Source of the DNA: CAYNRE01 sp964399535
GTDB lineage: Bacteria > Planctomycetota > Planctomycetia > Pirellulales > CAYNRE01
DNA length: 64,000 bases
NCBI GenBank assembly: GCA_964399535.1
Contig: CAYNRE010000005.1
Span: 310,001-374,000, forward strand
Reading direction: 5' to 3'
Position 1 is the stretch's first letter. Every line of letters starts with the position of its first letter. A program made the translations under genes and the position numbers. Positions 17,667 to 26,540 of the stretch are shown here, in pieces. The notes under the pieces were generated by a model that did not search any database, was not told the DNA's origin, and saw only the letters and a program-made list of their open reading frames with translations.

Positions 17667-19172
17667 GTGACCGACGAGTATGCCGCCTCCCTGCCGCTGC
17701 TGCGAGCCGACCAGGCCGTTTGGCAATTGCCGCTGGCCGAGGCGACCGCCCTGGCCTGGCTGCGAGCCTGGCTCGAACCGGCACAGCCAGCCACGATCGA
17801 GTCCTGGCTGGTCGCGCTGCGGCGTGACCCGGCTCCCCTGATATGGCTCGCGTGTCAGCCGCACGGCCCCCTCGCCGCCGGGCCCGCGGATTGGCCGAGC
17901 GTTTCAAGCTGGCTGCTCGGGCCGGCCCAGGAGATCTATGCCCGCCAGGCAATCGCGGCTTCGGCCCCCGCGCCGCACGATCGGCGTTGGGCCGCCCAGC
18001 AGGCCGAGCGCGATCGGGCTCGGCTGGCCGCCATCGAGCCGGCGCCCGGTATTCAAGAGGTCGCCACCCTGCTCAACTCGGCACATCAGTGGCTCGATCG
18101 CTTCCGGTTGCCTGGCCAGGCGGCGGGCCCCTGCCCGCTCCCCCAGTGGCTTACCACCGCTGTGGTTGGCGCCGAGGCCGGCTTTCTGGAACCAACCGCC
18201 GCGCCAATCGAGGCGAATGCGGCACCGCCCCCTTGCCAGGCGCCGGCAAACGCTTCGGCCGGCAGCCTGCTGGCCCCCTTGGCGCGCCGCCTCCAGGCCA
18301 GCCAAGCGACGGATCGCGAATTTCAACAGGCTGTGTTGCGGGAGAAGCTGGAAAGCCTGGCCGAGTTCGCCGCCGGCGCCGGGCACGAGATGAACAACCC
18401 GCTGGCGGTAATCTCGGGGCGCGCCCAGCTTTGGCTGCGGGGCGAAACCGACCCGGCCCGCCGCAGGGAGCTGGCCGCCGTGCACGTGCAGGCGCTGCGC
18501 GTTCACGACATGATCGCCGACCTGATGCTCTTTGCCCGCCCGCCGGCACCCAAGCCCGTGGCCTGCGATCTGGCTACCCTGGCTCGCCAGGCGCTGGCCG
18601 AGGTGGCTGAAACGGCGGCCCAGCGCGGACTGGTGCTGCGAGGGCCTGCCGCCGCAGGCGAGTGCTGGGCCTGGTGCGATCCGCTGCAAATTGCCGTGGC
18701 GCTGCGGGCCATGCTGGACAACGCCCTGCGGGCCCTGCCGCCGGGATGCGCGATCGAGATCAGCCCGGAACCGGCTGCCAGCCCGGCCGCGGCCTTCTTA
18801 GGCCCTGCTCCCGAAGCCCCGTCGGCGATCGGCTCGGCCGGCGAAGGGCAACTCTGGGTTTGGCTGGTGGTTCGCGACAACGGCCCCGGGCTGGCGCCCG
18901 AGGTGGCCCGCCACTTGTTCGATCCATACTACTCGGGCTACCCGGCTGGGCGCGGTCTGGGGCTAGGGCTTTCCAAAAGTTGGCGCATCGCCCAGCAGCA
19001 TAGCGGCGAGCTTACGGTTCACGCGCGACCGGAGGGGGGCGTGGAATTTCGCCTGCGGCTGCCGCGCCTACGGGAACGCACGCCGGCGGAACCGGCAGAA
19101 CCGCAATCACCGGCCGGTGGCCCCAGCCCGCCTGGCTCCTGTAGCGACCTTCCTGGCGAAAACGCCGACTAG
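17667..19172 (+). CDS. Sensor histidine kinase
   Basis: 501 residues from a GTG start at 17667. The N-terminal 225 residues are Ala/Pro-rich, without clear membrane segments, and are not a recognised sensor domain. The dimerisation box has H240 in AGAGHEMNNPLAVISGRA. The ATPase domain shows an N-box (LRAMLDNALRALPPG), a G1 box DNGPGL from residue 404 and a G2 box GRGLGLGLS. A Pro-rich tail follows. Autophosphorylation on H240 with transfer to a receiver is the family role. The HTH-receiver protein immediately upstream is the obvious candidate partner, though the two are separated by a terminator. The enzyme looks soluble. Confidence 0.88.
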   Translation: MTDEYAASLPLLRADQAVWQLPLAEATALAWLRAWLEPAQPATIESWLVALRRDPAPLIWLACQPHGPLAAGPADWPSVSSWLLGPAQEIYARQAIAASAPAPHDRRWAAQQAERDRARLAAIEPAPGIQEVATLLNSAHQWLDRFRLPGQAAGPCPLPQWLTTAVVGAEAGFLEPTAAPIEANAAPPPCQAPANASAGSLLAPLARRLQASQATDREFQQAVLREKLESLAEFAAGAGHEMNNPLAVISGRAQLWLRGETDPARRRELAAVHVQALRVHDMIADLMLFARPPAPKPVACDLATLARQALAEVAETAAQRGLVLRGPAAAGECWAWCDPLQIAVALRAMLDNALRALPPGCAIEISPEPAASPAAAFLGPAPEAPSAIGSAGEGQLWVWLVVRDNGPGLAPEVARHLFDPYYSGYPAGRGLGLGLSKSWRIAQQHSGELTVHARPEGGVEFRLRLPRLRERTPAEPAEPQSPAGGPSPPGSCSDLPGENAD

Positions 19173-19208
19173 CGCCAGCGCTCCGTGGGGGGCATCAGCA
19201 AGCAATTT

Positions 19209-19320
19209 AGCGCCGCCGCTGCCAGGGGTAGCGGCGCTGGCGCGCGGGTTCCACTGCGCCACTGCGGTTACGCGGCGCCACTGCTGTTACGCGGCGCCAC
19301 CGCTGTTACGCGGCGCCACC
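19209..19320. repeat. Hairpin plus 19-bp tandem repeat (3.3 copies)
   Basis: AGCGCCGC (19209-19216) pairs with GCGGCGCT (19231-19238). From 19259, a 19-base unit containing CTGTTACGCGGCG is repeated three times in tandem with one or two changes per copy (19259-19277, 19278-19296, 19297-19315), and a fourth partial copy follows. Spacing is direct tandem, so this is a minisatellite and not a CRISPR array. Confidence 0.75.
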
Positions 19321-19422
19321 GCCCGGTAAGCTACCCGTGGCGCGCGAGGTGAACTATCTGGCGGTGCCGCGGCGCACCCGGCGCCAGCAGCAACTCTGGC
19401 TAAGCCACGAGGAACCCGATCG

Positions 19423-20106
19423 ATGGAAATTCAAGTCACCTGGTTGGGACACAGCACCTGGTTGCTCGAGATCGGCGCCACCAAGGTGCTGATCGACCCG
19501 TTTCTCGACGACTCGCCGACCGCCCCGGTAAAGTCCGGGCAAGTATCTGCCGACTTCATCCTGGTCTCGCATGGCCACTTCGACCATATTGCCGACGCCG
19601 CCAAAATCGCTGAGCGCACCGGGGCCACCGTGCTGGGCAATTTCGAGATTTGCACCTGGCTGGCCGCCCAAGGGGTGGAGAAAACGATCGGCATGAACCT
19701 GGGCGGGGGCGTGGCGTTGCCGTTCGGCCGTGTGCAGCTCACCCTGGCCCATCACAGCTCGCAGCTACCCGACGGAAGCTACGGCGGGAATCCCGCGGGA
19801 TTCCTGATTTCCGCCGAGGGTAAGCGGCTTTACTTCGCCTGCGACACGGCCCTGTTTCTCGATATGCAGCTCATCGGTCGCGGCGGGCTCGACCTGGCCG
19901 TGCTGCCGATTGGCGACCTGTTTACCATGGGCCCCGACGATTCGATCGAGGCCATCAAGCTGCTCAACCCGCGCCGCGTGGCGCCCACGCATTACAACAC
20001 CTGGCCCCCCATTGCCCAGGACGCCGAGGCCTGGGCCCAGCGCGTGCGCCAGGCAACGGCGGCCGAGCCGGTCGTGCTTGCCCCGGGCGAGTCGTTCGAG
20101 CTTTGA
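19423..20106 (+). CDS. UPF0173-type metal-dependent hydrolase
   Basis: 227 residues, typical of the family. It has the metallo-beta-lactamase fold: WLGHSTWLL and VLIDPFLDD at the N-terminus, the zinc motif SHGHFDH (H50, H52, D54, H55), a later metal histidine in LAHHSS, CDTALF carrying the bridging Asp, and PTHYNTWP near the C-terminus. GAGGAA lies ahead of the ATG. The physiological substrate of the family is unknown. It stands alone, 70 bases before the ankyrin gene on the same strand. Confidence 0.93.
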   Translation: MEIQVTWLGHSTWLLEIGATKVLIDPFLDDSPTAPVKSGQVSADFILVSHGHFDHIADAAKIAERTGATVLGNFEICTWLAAQGVEKTIGMNLGGGVALPFGRVQLTLAHHSSQLPDGSYGGNPAGFLISAEGKRLYFACDTALFLDMQLIGRGGLDLAVLPIGDLFTMGPDDSIEAIKLLNPRRVAPTHYNTWPPIAQDAEAWAQRVRQATAAEPVVLAPGESFEL

Positions 20107-20175
20107 ACCGACGGGTGTCGGACTGGCGCTAGCAGGCTGGTTTCACCGGTCGTGGCAAGGTAAGGTCACCGCGCG

Positions 20176-20859
20176 ATGATCGACTTGCTACTAGACGCCA
20201 TCGTGGCCGACGACCGAGCTAGGGTTGCCTCTCTCCTCAAACGCAATCCCGGGCTGGCAACGTCCAGGGTCGAAGATCCACGGCTCTTTCAGGCGGGCAT
20301 TCACCACTGGCTTTACGTGGGAGATACGCCGCTGCACCTAGCGGCGGCCGGACACCGAGTCGAGTTGGTTCGAGCGTTGCTGACGGCTGGGGCCGACCCC
20401 AACGTCGCTGGCAGCCACCGCGGCGGCCGGCCGCTGCACTACGCAGCCGATGGCGTGGTGACCGAGCCCGAATATGACCCCCACGCTCAAGTGGCCACGA
20501 TTGGCTGCCTGCTCGAAGCCGGCGCCGACCTGCGTGCCCAGGACAAAAACGGCGCTACCCCGCTACACCGAGCGGTGCGGACCCGCAGTGCCGGGGCAGT
20601 AGAGTGTCTGCTCAATGCCGGCGCCGAGCCGCTCGCTCGTAATCATTCGGGCTCCACGGCGTTTCATTTGGCTGTACAAAACACCGGCCGGGGGGGCAGC
20701 GGAGATCCAGTAGCCATCGCCGCCCAGCGGAGCATCATCGCGTTGTTCCTCAAGCGCGAGGTCAGCACCAAGGCCAAGGACGGCAGCGGCAAAACGGTCG
20801 CCGAGTGCGCTCGAAGCGAGTGGATCCAACAACTACTTCGCGGCGAACAAGCACAATAA
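20176..20859 (+). CDS. Ankyrin-repeat protein
   Basis: 227 residues. At least four ankyrin repeats are readable: GDTPLHLAAAGHRVELVRALLTAGADPN, RPLHYAADG, GATPLHRAVRTRSAGAVECLLNAGAEP and STAFHLAVQN. The N-terminal helix pair (LLDAIVADDRARVASLLKRNPGLA) starts the stack. There is no signal peptide, so it is probably a cytoplasmic protein-interaction scaffold. The partner is unknown. It may be co-transcribed with the upstream hydrolase. Confidence 0.88.
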   Translation: MIDLLLDAIVADDRARVASLLKRNPGLATSRVEDPRLFQAGIHHWLYVGDTPLHLAAAGHRVELVRALLTAGADPNVAGSHRGGRPLHYAADGVVTEPEYDPHAQVATIGCLLEAGADLRAQDKNGATPLHRAVRTRSAGAVECLLNAGAEPLARNHSGSTAFHLAVQNTGRGGSGDPVAIAAQRSIIALFLKREVSTKAKDGSGKTVAECARSEWIQQLLRGEQAQ

Positions 20860-21006
20860 TCGCACGGCTGCCGGCGACCAGAATGCGAGTTCCTGAGCGG
20901 GCGCCACGCGGGGCCCAGGCGCTTGTCGTACGAAGGCCGAAGCCGTGCGCTATCGAGTCGGCTTCCGCCTCACAAACCGCTTTTCTCTCGTTGAGGCGGG
21001 CCGGGA

Positions 21007-22473
21007 TCAAATTGGTATGCCGTCGTACTGAAACAGCCCGTTGGCCATGGCCCCCGCTCGGCCAAAGGCCCGCGAGGCCTCGAGCAGCGCGTCGGGGTTG
21101 GCCACATTGGCGAACGGCCCGGCCAGGGCCTGGTAGCCAACCGGGTTGAAGTTACTGCGCTGCGCGAACTCGGCCGAGGTGATCAGCCCGGCGTTCCAGA
21201 GGGCAAACGCGTCGGTCAGGCTATCGCCGGCCAAGGGCTGGCTGGAGGTGAGCTGAGTCAATACGGGATAAAACGTGGTGGCCGCGATCGCCGCTGAACT
21301 CGACTCGCTGGCCGAGCTAACCGCGAACCAGAAAACCAGGGCCTCGAGATAACTGTCGTCGAGCGTGTTGTACACGCGACTGGCCGAGGTCACGGAATCG
21401 TCGGGTTCGAAATCGAACCGCCAGTTCTCGTCGCTGCCGCTTCCGCCGTCGATGACGTCGGCGCCGCTGTCGCCTTGGATCTTGTCGTCGCCGTCACCGC
21501 CGTAGATCGAGTCGGCCGAGGAACCGCCGAACAACACGTCGCTACCGGCAACCCCTTCGATCACGTCTCTTCCACTGCCCCCGTAAACCGTGTCCTCACC
21601 GCTGCCACCACGCAGCGAATCGTTGCCCGAACCACCGTCGATCTCATCATCGCCCGCGCCCCCCAGAATGGTGTCGGCCCCCTCGCCGCCACCAAGCGTG
21701 TCGTTGCCACCCTGGCCGTTGATCAGGTCGTTGCCGGTTCCGCCGTCGACCAGATCGTTTCCGAATCCGGCATTGATGGTGTCGTTGCCGTGGCCACCCA
21801 GAATCTGGTTGCCGCCATCCACCGTGAATGCCGCATCGAGGTCGGGGTCGCCCCCCGAGATCCAGTCGTGGCCCGCGCCGCCGTCGAGCACATCGGCCCC
21901 TTGCCGGCCGTGAAGCACGTCGTCGCCATCTTGACCCACAAGCGTGTCGTCGCCGATTCCCCCGCGCAGGTAATCGTTCCCCTCGCCACCGAAGAGCTGG
22001 TCGTCGCCCTCGCTCCCCTTGAGGGTGTCGTCGCCGGCATCGCCGGCCAGCGTGTCGTTGCCGCCGCGACCGTCGATCAGGTCGTTGCCCGCTCCGCCCA
22101 GGAGCATATCGGCGCTATCGCTGCCGATGACCAGGTCGTTGCCGTCGCCGCCGTCGACCACCGCCGGCAGCACCGTTCCCGCGGGCAACAATTCGAGCTG
22201 AACGAAATCGTTCCCCCCCAGCGCGTCGACGAAGATCCGGTCGACCGCGGCCGCCGGAAACGAGAACTGGGTATAGTCGATCGTGAACCGGCCATCTTGG
22301 GTTTGCCGCAGCACGATGCCGTCGGGCCCCTCGGTCCCCTGCACGTAGAGCAGCCCGTCGTCGAGCGTGGCCGTTACGTCGACCGCCAGCAACCGGCGCG
22401 ATTCCAGGCTTTCCAGGCGCAATCCTCGTGCCCCGACCGAATGATTTCGGGTGCGATGAAGTCGAGTACTCAC
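21007..22473 (-). CDS. RTX-type calcium-binding repeat protein with LESRRLLA N-terminal motif
   Basis: 488 residues from a GTG at 22473 with GGAG upstream. Residues 18-30 contain LRLESLESRRLLAVD, the LExRxLL-type N-terminal motif common on large secreted planctomycete proteins. Residues about 95-350 are tandem RTX nonapeptides (GGxGxDxLx, for example GGAGNDLIDGRGGNDTLAG), which fold as calcium-filled beta-rolls. The C-terminal 130 residues carry no repeats and resemble a small helical domain (LDDSYLEALVFWFAVSSASESSSAAI); no enzymatic motif is seen. Secretion is inferred from the repeats. It is divergent from the sigma/kinase pair. Confidence 0.88.
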   Translation of the reverse strand: MSTRLHRTRNHSVGARGLRLESLESRRLLAVDVTATLDDGLLYVQGTEGPDGIVLRQTQDGRFTIDYTQFSFPAAAVDRIFVDALGGNDFVQLELLPAGTVLPAVVDGGDGNDLVIGSDSADMLLGGAGNDLIDGRGGNDTLAGDAGDDTLKGSEGDDQLFGGEGNDYLRGGIGDDTLVGQDGDDVLHGRQGADVLDGGAGHDWISGGDPDLDAAFTVDGGNQILGGHGNDTINAGFGNDLVDGGTGNDLINGQGGNDTLGGGEGADTILGGAGDDEIDGGSGNDSLRGGSGEDTVYGGSGRDVIEGVAGSDVLFGGSSADSIYGGDGDDKIQGDSGADVIDGGSGSDENWRFDFEPDDSVTSASRVYNTLDDSYLEALVFWFAVSSASESSSAAIAATTFYPVLTQLTSSQPLAGDSLTDAFALWNAGLITSAEFAQRSNFNPVGYQALAGPFANVANPDALLEASRAFGRAGAMANGLFQYDGIPI

Positions 22474-22903
22474 GATCGTGGCTCCGTTTCAAGACCGGGG
22501 AGGCGCGATGCTGGCCCTGGCGAGGTAGCCCAGACGAACCGCGCGCGCCGGCCGCGGGCACTGCCAGCGGCCCTTGCCGTAAGCTTCTAACCATTCATAC
22601 AAAATTCATGCGTGGCGCGACCGTCCGGGCAGCCTTAAGCGGCGCGAACGTGACGAGCGATAAGATCCCTGCTTATTAGGTAGGCGGTCGTCGCCCCTAA
22701 AATCCGCCGCGCTAAATCCGTTTTTCTTGAAGTTTTCTACCCAGCGCGTACGGGCCGCGCGGTCCCGGCGCACGCTCCGCGCCAAGACGCAGCGTGCAGC
22801 GCCCCCACGGCCTCGGTCGCGATACGCGGGCCAGCGTTGCTTGATTTGAGCGCCTGAACGGCCCATACTCAACCCATCGCAAGGTAGGTACGGAGCCGGA
22901 GTT
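22474..22903. other. Divergent intergenic region, RTX gene / ECF sigma gene
   Basis: 430 bases that must contain both promoters. A short AT-richer segment lies around 22580-22740. No consensus promoter pair was convincing, and no gene was supported. Short frames on both strands here are Arg-rich shadows. Confidence 0.45.
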
Positions 22904-23560
22904 ATGACTTCGGAATCGGGGATTCACGTCGAGCCCAACCGGCCGGCGACCGGCGGGCTCGCTGCACCGACCGGGGAAAGCTTCGCGGCACAGTTGGCCG
23001 CCGCCCGCGCGGGATCGGGGCCAGCGCTAGGGCGGTTGCTGGAGGGCTACCGCCAGTACCTGCAAGTGGTCGCCGAGCGCCGCCTGGATACCTTCATCCG
23101 CCCCAAGCTGGCCCCCTCCGACATCGTGCAGGAAGCCCTGATCGAGGCCGGCCGGGGCTTGGGCGGCTTCCGCGGCGATTCGCCACGCCAGTTTCGCGCT
23201 TGGCTGCGGCAGGTCTTGCTCAACAACCTGGTCGATCAGGTACGCGTCCGCTCCCGCGAGGCCCGACTCCAGGTGCCGCTCAGCGGCAGCGCCAGCCGAT
23301 TTGGTCGTCGGCCACTGGTCGACCAGCGGCCGACGCCGCACCGGGCGCTCGCCGCTCGCGAAACCGCCGAGGCACTCGAGCGGGCCCTGACGCTGCTGTC
23401 CGGCGACCACCAGGCCGTGATCCGCATGCGCCACCACCAGGGGCTTTCGTTCGATGAAATCGCACGCCGCCTGAATCGCAGCCCCAATGCCGCGCAAAAG
23501 CTGTGGATGCGGGCCGTTTGTCAGTTGCGCGAGAAATTCGAGGCAGACGGAGAGGGCTGA
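22904..23560 (+). CDS. ECF-type RNA polymerase sigma factor
   Basis: 218 residues. Region 2 is visible (LAPSDIVQEALIEAGRGLGGFRGDSPRQFRAWLRQVLLNNLVDQVRV), followed by a variable linker and region 4 (LLSGDHQAVIRMRHHQGLSFDEIARRLNRSPNAAQKLWMRAVCQLRE) with its helix-turn-helix. GGAG lies 5 bases before the ATG. The gene ends inside the start codon of a Ser/Thr kinase (TGATG), so the two are translationally coupled. In planctomycetes such sigma factors are commonly paired with kinases, and this suggests phosphorylation-linked control rather than a classical anti-sigma factor. Confidence 0.92.
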   Translation: MTSESGIHVEPNRPATGGLAAPTGESFAAQLAAARAGSGPALGRLLEGYRQYLQVVAERRLDTFIRPKLAPSDIVQEALIEAGRGLGGFRGDSPRQFRAWLRQVLLNNLVDQVRVRSREARLQVPLSGSASRFGRRPLVDQRPTPHRALAARETAEALERALTLLSGDHQAVIRMRHHQGLSFDEIARRLNRSPNAAQKLWMRAVCQLREKFEADGEG

Positions 23561-26295
23561 TGCCATCCTCGAACCGGTACGACGAGTCGACCGACGAAGC
23601 GCCCGACGACCCGGTCGCGCAAGCGCTGGTCGAGTTCGACCGGTTTCTGGCCGGTGAGGAACCAAGTTTTCCGGGATTGGCGACCGGCCCGGGCGGCCAG
23701 TCCGAGCCCGCCAACGCCGAGGGCCTGGCCGACGTATGCCGCTTCCTGGTAACGCTGGAGCAGGCCTGGCCGCGTCCGCGACCCGAAGCGAACCAGGAAG
23801 CGTCATCGGGGGCCGAAGCCTGGCAAGCCCTGGAATGGCCCCCCGCGGCTGGTTCCGGGCCGCCACGGTTGGGGCGATTCACCCTGATCGAGGAATTGGG
23901 GCGCGGCGGCTACGGCGTGGTGCTGCTGGCCGAAGACCCGGCGATTTCCCGCCGCGTGGCGCTCAAGGTTCCCCGCCCCGAGGCCCTGCTGACGCCCGAG
24001 CTTCGACGGCGCTTTGTGCGCGAGGCCCGAGCTTCGGCCAGCCTGAGCCATCCGTCGATCGTGGGCGTGTACGAGGCGGGGGAAATCGGACCGGTCTGCT
24101 ACATCGCCTCGGCTTACTCGCCCGGCACGAACCTGGCGACCTGGCTGGCGGGCCGCGTGCAGGCGGTTCCACCACGAGTGGCGGCGACCGTGGTTGCCAT
24201 TTTGGCCGATGCTGTGCAACACGCCCATAGCCGGGGTGTGCTGCACCGCGACATCAAGCCCAGCAACGTCTTGCTGGAAGACCTTGGCGAAGGCCAAACC
24301 TGTGGCGAGCCGCCGCTTGAGCCGCTCGCCTGGCTGCCAAAGCTGTGCGATTTCGGCATGGCGAAGCTGGTCCACCGCGAGGCCCGCGAGTCGCTGGCCA
24401 CCTTGTCGGGGCAAATGCTGGGAACGCCAGCCTATATGGCGCCGGAGCAAATCGAGGGAAGTTCCGCCGCGGGAGCCCCCTCGGCCGACCTGTATGGGCT
24501 GGGCACGGTTCTGTACGAGTTGCTCACTGGCCGAGCGCCACACGTTGGGGCGACGCACCTGGAGATTCTGCGGCGCATTGTCGACGACCCCGTGGTCGAC
24601 CCGCGCCGGCTGCGCAGCGACATCGACCGCGACCTGGCCGCCATCTGCACCAAGTGCCTGGAAAAGAATCCTAACCAGCGCTACCCCAGCGCGGCGGCGC
24701 TGGGCGAAGACTTGCGGCGTTACCTGGCCGGGCTGCCGGTAACCGCGCGCCCGGTGTCGCCCCTAACCCGAGCGCTGCGCTGGAGTCGGCGCGAACCGAG
24801 GCTGGCCGCGGTATCGGCGGCCTTGTTGCTGACCGTGGGGTTGGGCTTCACGGGGGTCGTGTGGCAGTGGCGTCGGGCCGAGGCCAGCCTGGTGGCGATG
24901 CAGGCCGAGCGGCAGCGGGCGGAAGAACACTGGCTCGAGGAAAACCGGCTGGTGAGCGAGCTGTTCCGGGCGAGTGAAGACGACACGCCCGACCGACGGC
25001 CCCTGCTGCGCTCCACCGCCCGCCAGCGGCTGCTCGGGCGTTACCAGGCGATCGTGCGGCAAGCGGCCGCCGGGGGCTACACCAACCAAGAAGTAGCCAC
25101 GGCCTATACCAAGTACGCGGTGCTCTTGGGGCGAAGCGAAACCGAGCCGGGCGGCCGAATCGACCTGGTGAACCGAGGGCTGGCGATGTGGCGGGAGTTG
25201 GCCGCCGTCGAGCCAAACAACCTCGTCGCCGCGCTCGGACTGGCCGACGCCGAAACGGACGCCGCCAGCGTGCTTATCGAAGAACCCGACTTGCGGGGCG
25301 CCGCCACGCACGCCGAGAACGCCGCCGCGCTCTTGGGCAGGCCCGAACTGCGCGGCGACCGCTTCGAGGAAGAACGCTATCGTCTGGGGGTGGTGCTGCG
25401 GCGCATCGCCACGGCCTGGCTCCGCGTTGCCGACACCGAAGCTAGGAAGCAGCTCGCGCGGACCGCGTATCGCCGGGCCGCCGATTACTGGCGAACCCTT
25501 GTTGAGCAAGCGCCGCAGAACCCGGCCTATCTGGCTGAATTGACCGACTGCCTCGAGGGGCTTGCCGACGGAGAGGCCAACTTGTCGAACTGGAAGGCCG
25601 CGATCGCCTCTCGCCAGGAATCGCTGAGGTTGGAGGAACGTCGGGCGCTGATCGTTCACGACGGCGCCGCGCGACGCAGATCGATCGGCTGGAGCCACTA
25701 CGCGATCGCCAACTGGTACGAGAAGCTGGAAGACCGAGAGGCAGCAGCGACCGCGTATCGCCAGGCCGAGCGCTGCCTGCAAGAGGCGCTGCTGGTCAAC
25801 TCGCCCCGCGCAAGCCCGGCGGCCAACGCCGACGCCCACCGCGGACTTGGCATGATTTACGACTCGCTGGGCGATTCGGCGCAGGCGGCCGAGCACTTTA
25901 GCAGCGCGGCGGAGCTGTTTGGCCAGTTATGCGCCGAGTTTCCCGAGTCGCGCTCTTACCGCAAAAACCAGGCCGAGGTTGTTTTCTGGCTGGCCCGCAT
26001 GCAGAGCGAGACCGGTCAGCCGCAGGCCAGCGGCCAGTTCGAGCGGGCCTGTGCCCTGGCGGAAAAACTAGTCCAAGACTCGCGCGCCGACCGAAGCGAC
26101 CGCATTCGCCTGGCGCGCGGCCATATGATCTACGCGAGATATCTGCTAAGCCGGGACCAACCGGCCCAAGCCAGGGAGCACTTTGCGCAGGCGGCTCCCT
26201 GGTACCGCGAGCTGCTGGCCGCCGATCCAACTGCAAGCGTGTTTGCCGACAGCCTGGCGGAGTGCGAAGCTTTCCTACACGCCTCGTCGGATTAA
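23560..26295 (+). CDS. Membrane Ser/Thr protein kinase with helical repeat domain
   Basis: 911 residues; the ATG at 23560 overlaps the sigma-factor stop (TGATG). Residues 106-400 are a Hanks-type kinase: glycine loop ELGRGGYGVV, ATP lysine K136 in VALKVPRP, catalytic D231 in HRDIKPSN, metal D264 in DFGMAKL, and MAPEQIEG with an arginine-rich end. One membrane helix lies near residues 415-437. The C-terminal 470 residues are TPR-like helices (YRQAERCLQEALLVN, AAEHFSSAAELFGQL), probably a ligand or protein-binding domain. The N-terminal 100 residues are unassigned. It probably acts together with the coupled sigma factor. Confidence 0.93.
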   Translation: MPSSNRYDESTDEAPDDPVAQALVEFDRFLAGEEPSFPGLATGPGGQSEPANAEGLADVCRFLVTLEQAWPRPRPEANQEASSGAEAWQALEWPPAAGSGPPRLGRFTLIEELGRGGYGVVLLAEDPAISRRVALKVPRPEALLTPELRRRFVREARASASLSHPSIVGVYEAGEIGPVCYIASAYSPGTNLATWLAGRVQAVPPRVAATVVAILADAVQHAHSRGVLHRDIKPSNVLLEDLGEGQTCGEPPLEPLAWLPKLCDFGMAKLVHREARESLATLSGQMLGTPAYMAPEQIEGSSAAGAPSADLYGLGTVLYELLTGRAPHVGATHLEILRRIVDDPVVDPRRLRSDIDRDLAAICTKCLEKNPNQRYPSAAALGEDLRRYLAGLPVTARPVSPLTRALRWSRREPRLAAVSAALLLTVGLGFTGVVWQWRRAEASLVAMQAERQRAEEHWLEENRLVSELFRASEDDTPDRRPLLRSTARQRLLGRYQAIVRQAAAGGYTNQEVATAYTKYAVLLGRSETEPGGRIDLVNRGLAMWRELAAVEPNNLVAALGLADAETDAASVLIEEPDLRGAATHAENAAALLGRPELRGDRFEEERYRLGVVLRRIATAWLRVADTEARKQLARTAYRRAADYWRTLVEQAPQNPAYLAELTDCLEGLADGEANLSNWKAAIASRQESLRLEERRALIVHDGAARRRSIGWSHYAIANWYEKLEDREAAATAYRQAERCLQEALLVNSPRASPAANADAHRGLGMIYDSLGDSAQAAEHFSSAAELFGQLCAEFPESRSYRKNQAEVVFWLARMQSETGQPQASGQFERACALAEKLVQDSRADRSDRIRLARGHMIYARYLLSRDQPAQAREHFAQAAPWYRELLAADPTASVFADSLAECEAFLHASSD

Positions 26296-26540
26296 CTGCC
26301 TGGAACCTGAATCCGCCGAGGGAGCCTGGAATCAGCCGGCGGCGACACCCTGGCAGCCAGCAACGACGCCGCGCCAGATGACTGTGGTCGACGCAGCCTT
26401 GGGCGCAAGCTGTTTCGGTCTCTTCGCGCCGGCCAGACACGGCCCGACGAACGGCTCGCGGAGTTACGCGGTGAACCGTTCCGCGTGCGATGAGCCGGGA
26501 TACTCCTGCCGATTCGGGTGCAATGTGAGACGCTTTGGCC
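26296..26540. other. Convergent intergenic region, kinase / retron RT
   Basis: 245 bases between two converging genes. No hairpin with a T-run was recognised on either strand, and no effector-like gene is present downstream of the reverse transcriptase. Confidence 0.5.

Noticed and set aside
19259..19320. CRISPR-like repeats
   Set aside because: The 19-bp units are directly contiguous with no spacers, so this is a minisatellite.
21475..22590. Plus-strand open frame opposite the RTX gene
   Set aside because: It is complementary to periodic RTX repeats, which create a regular Val/Ala-rich shadow; there is no start context or domain.
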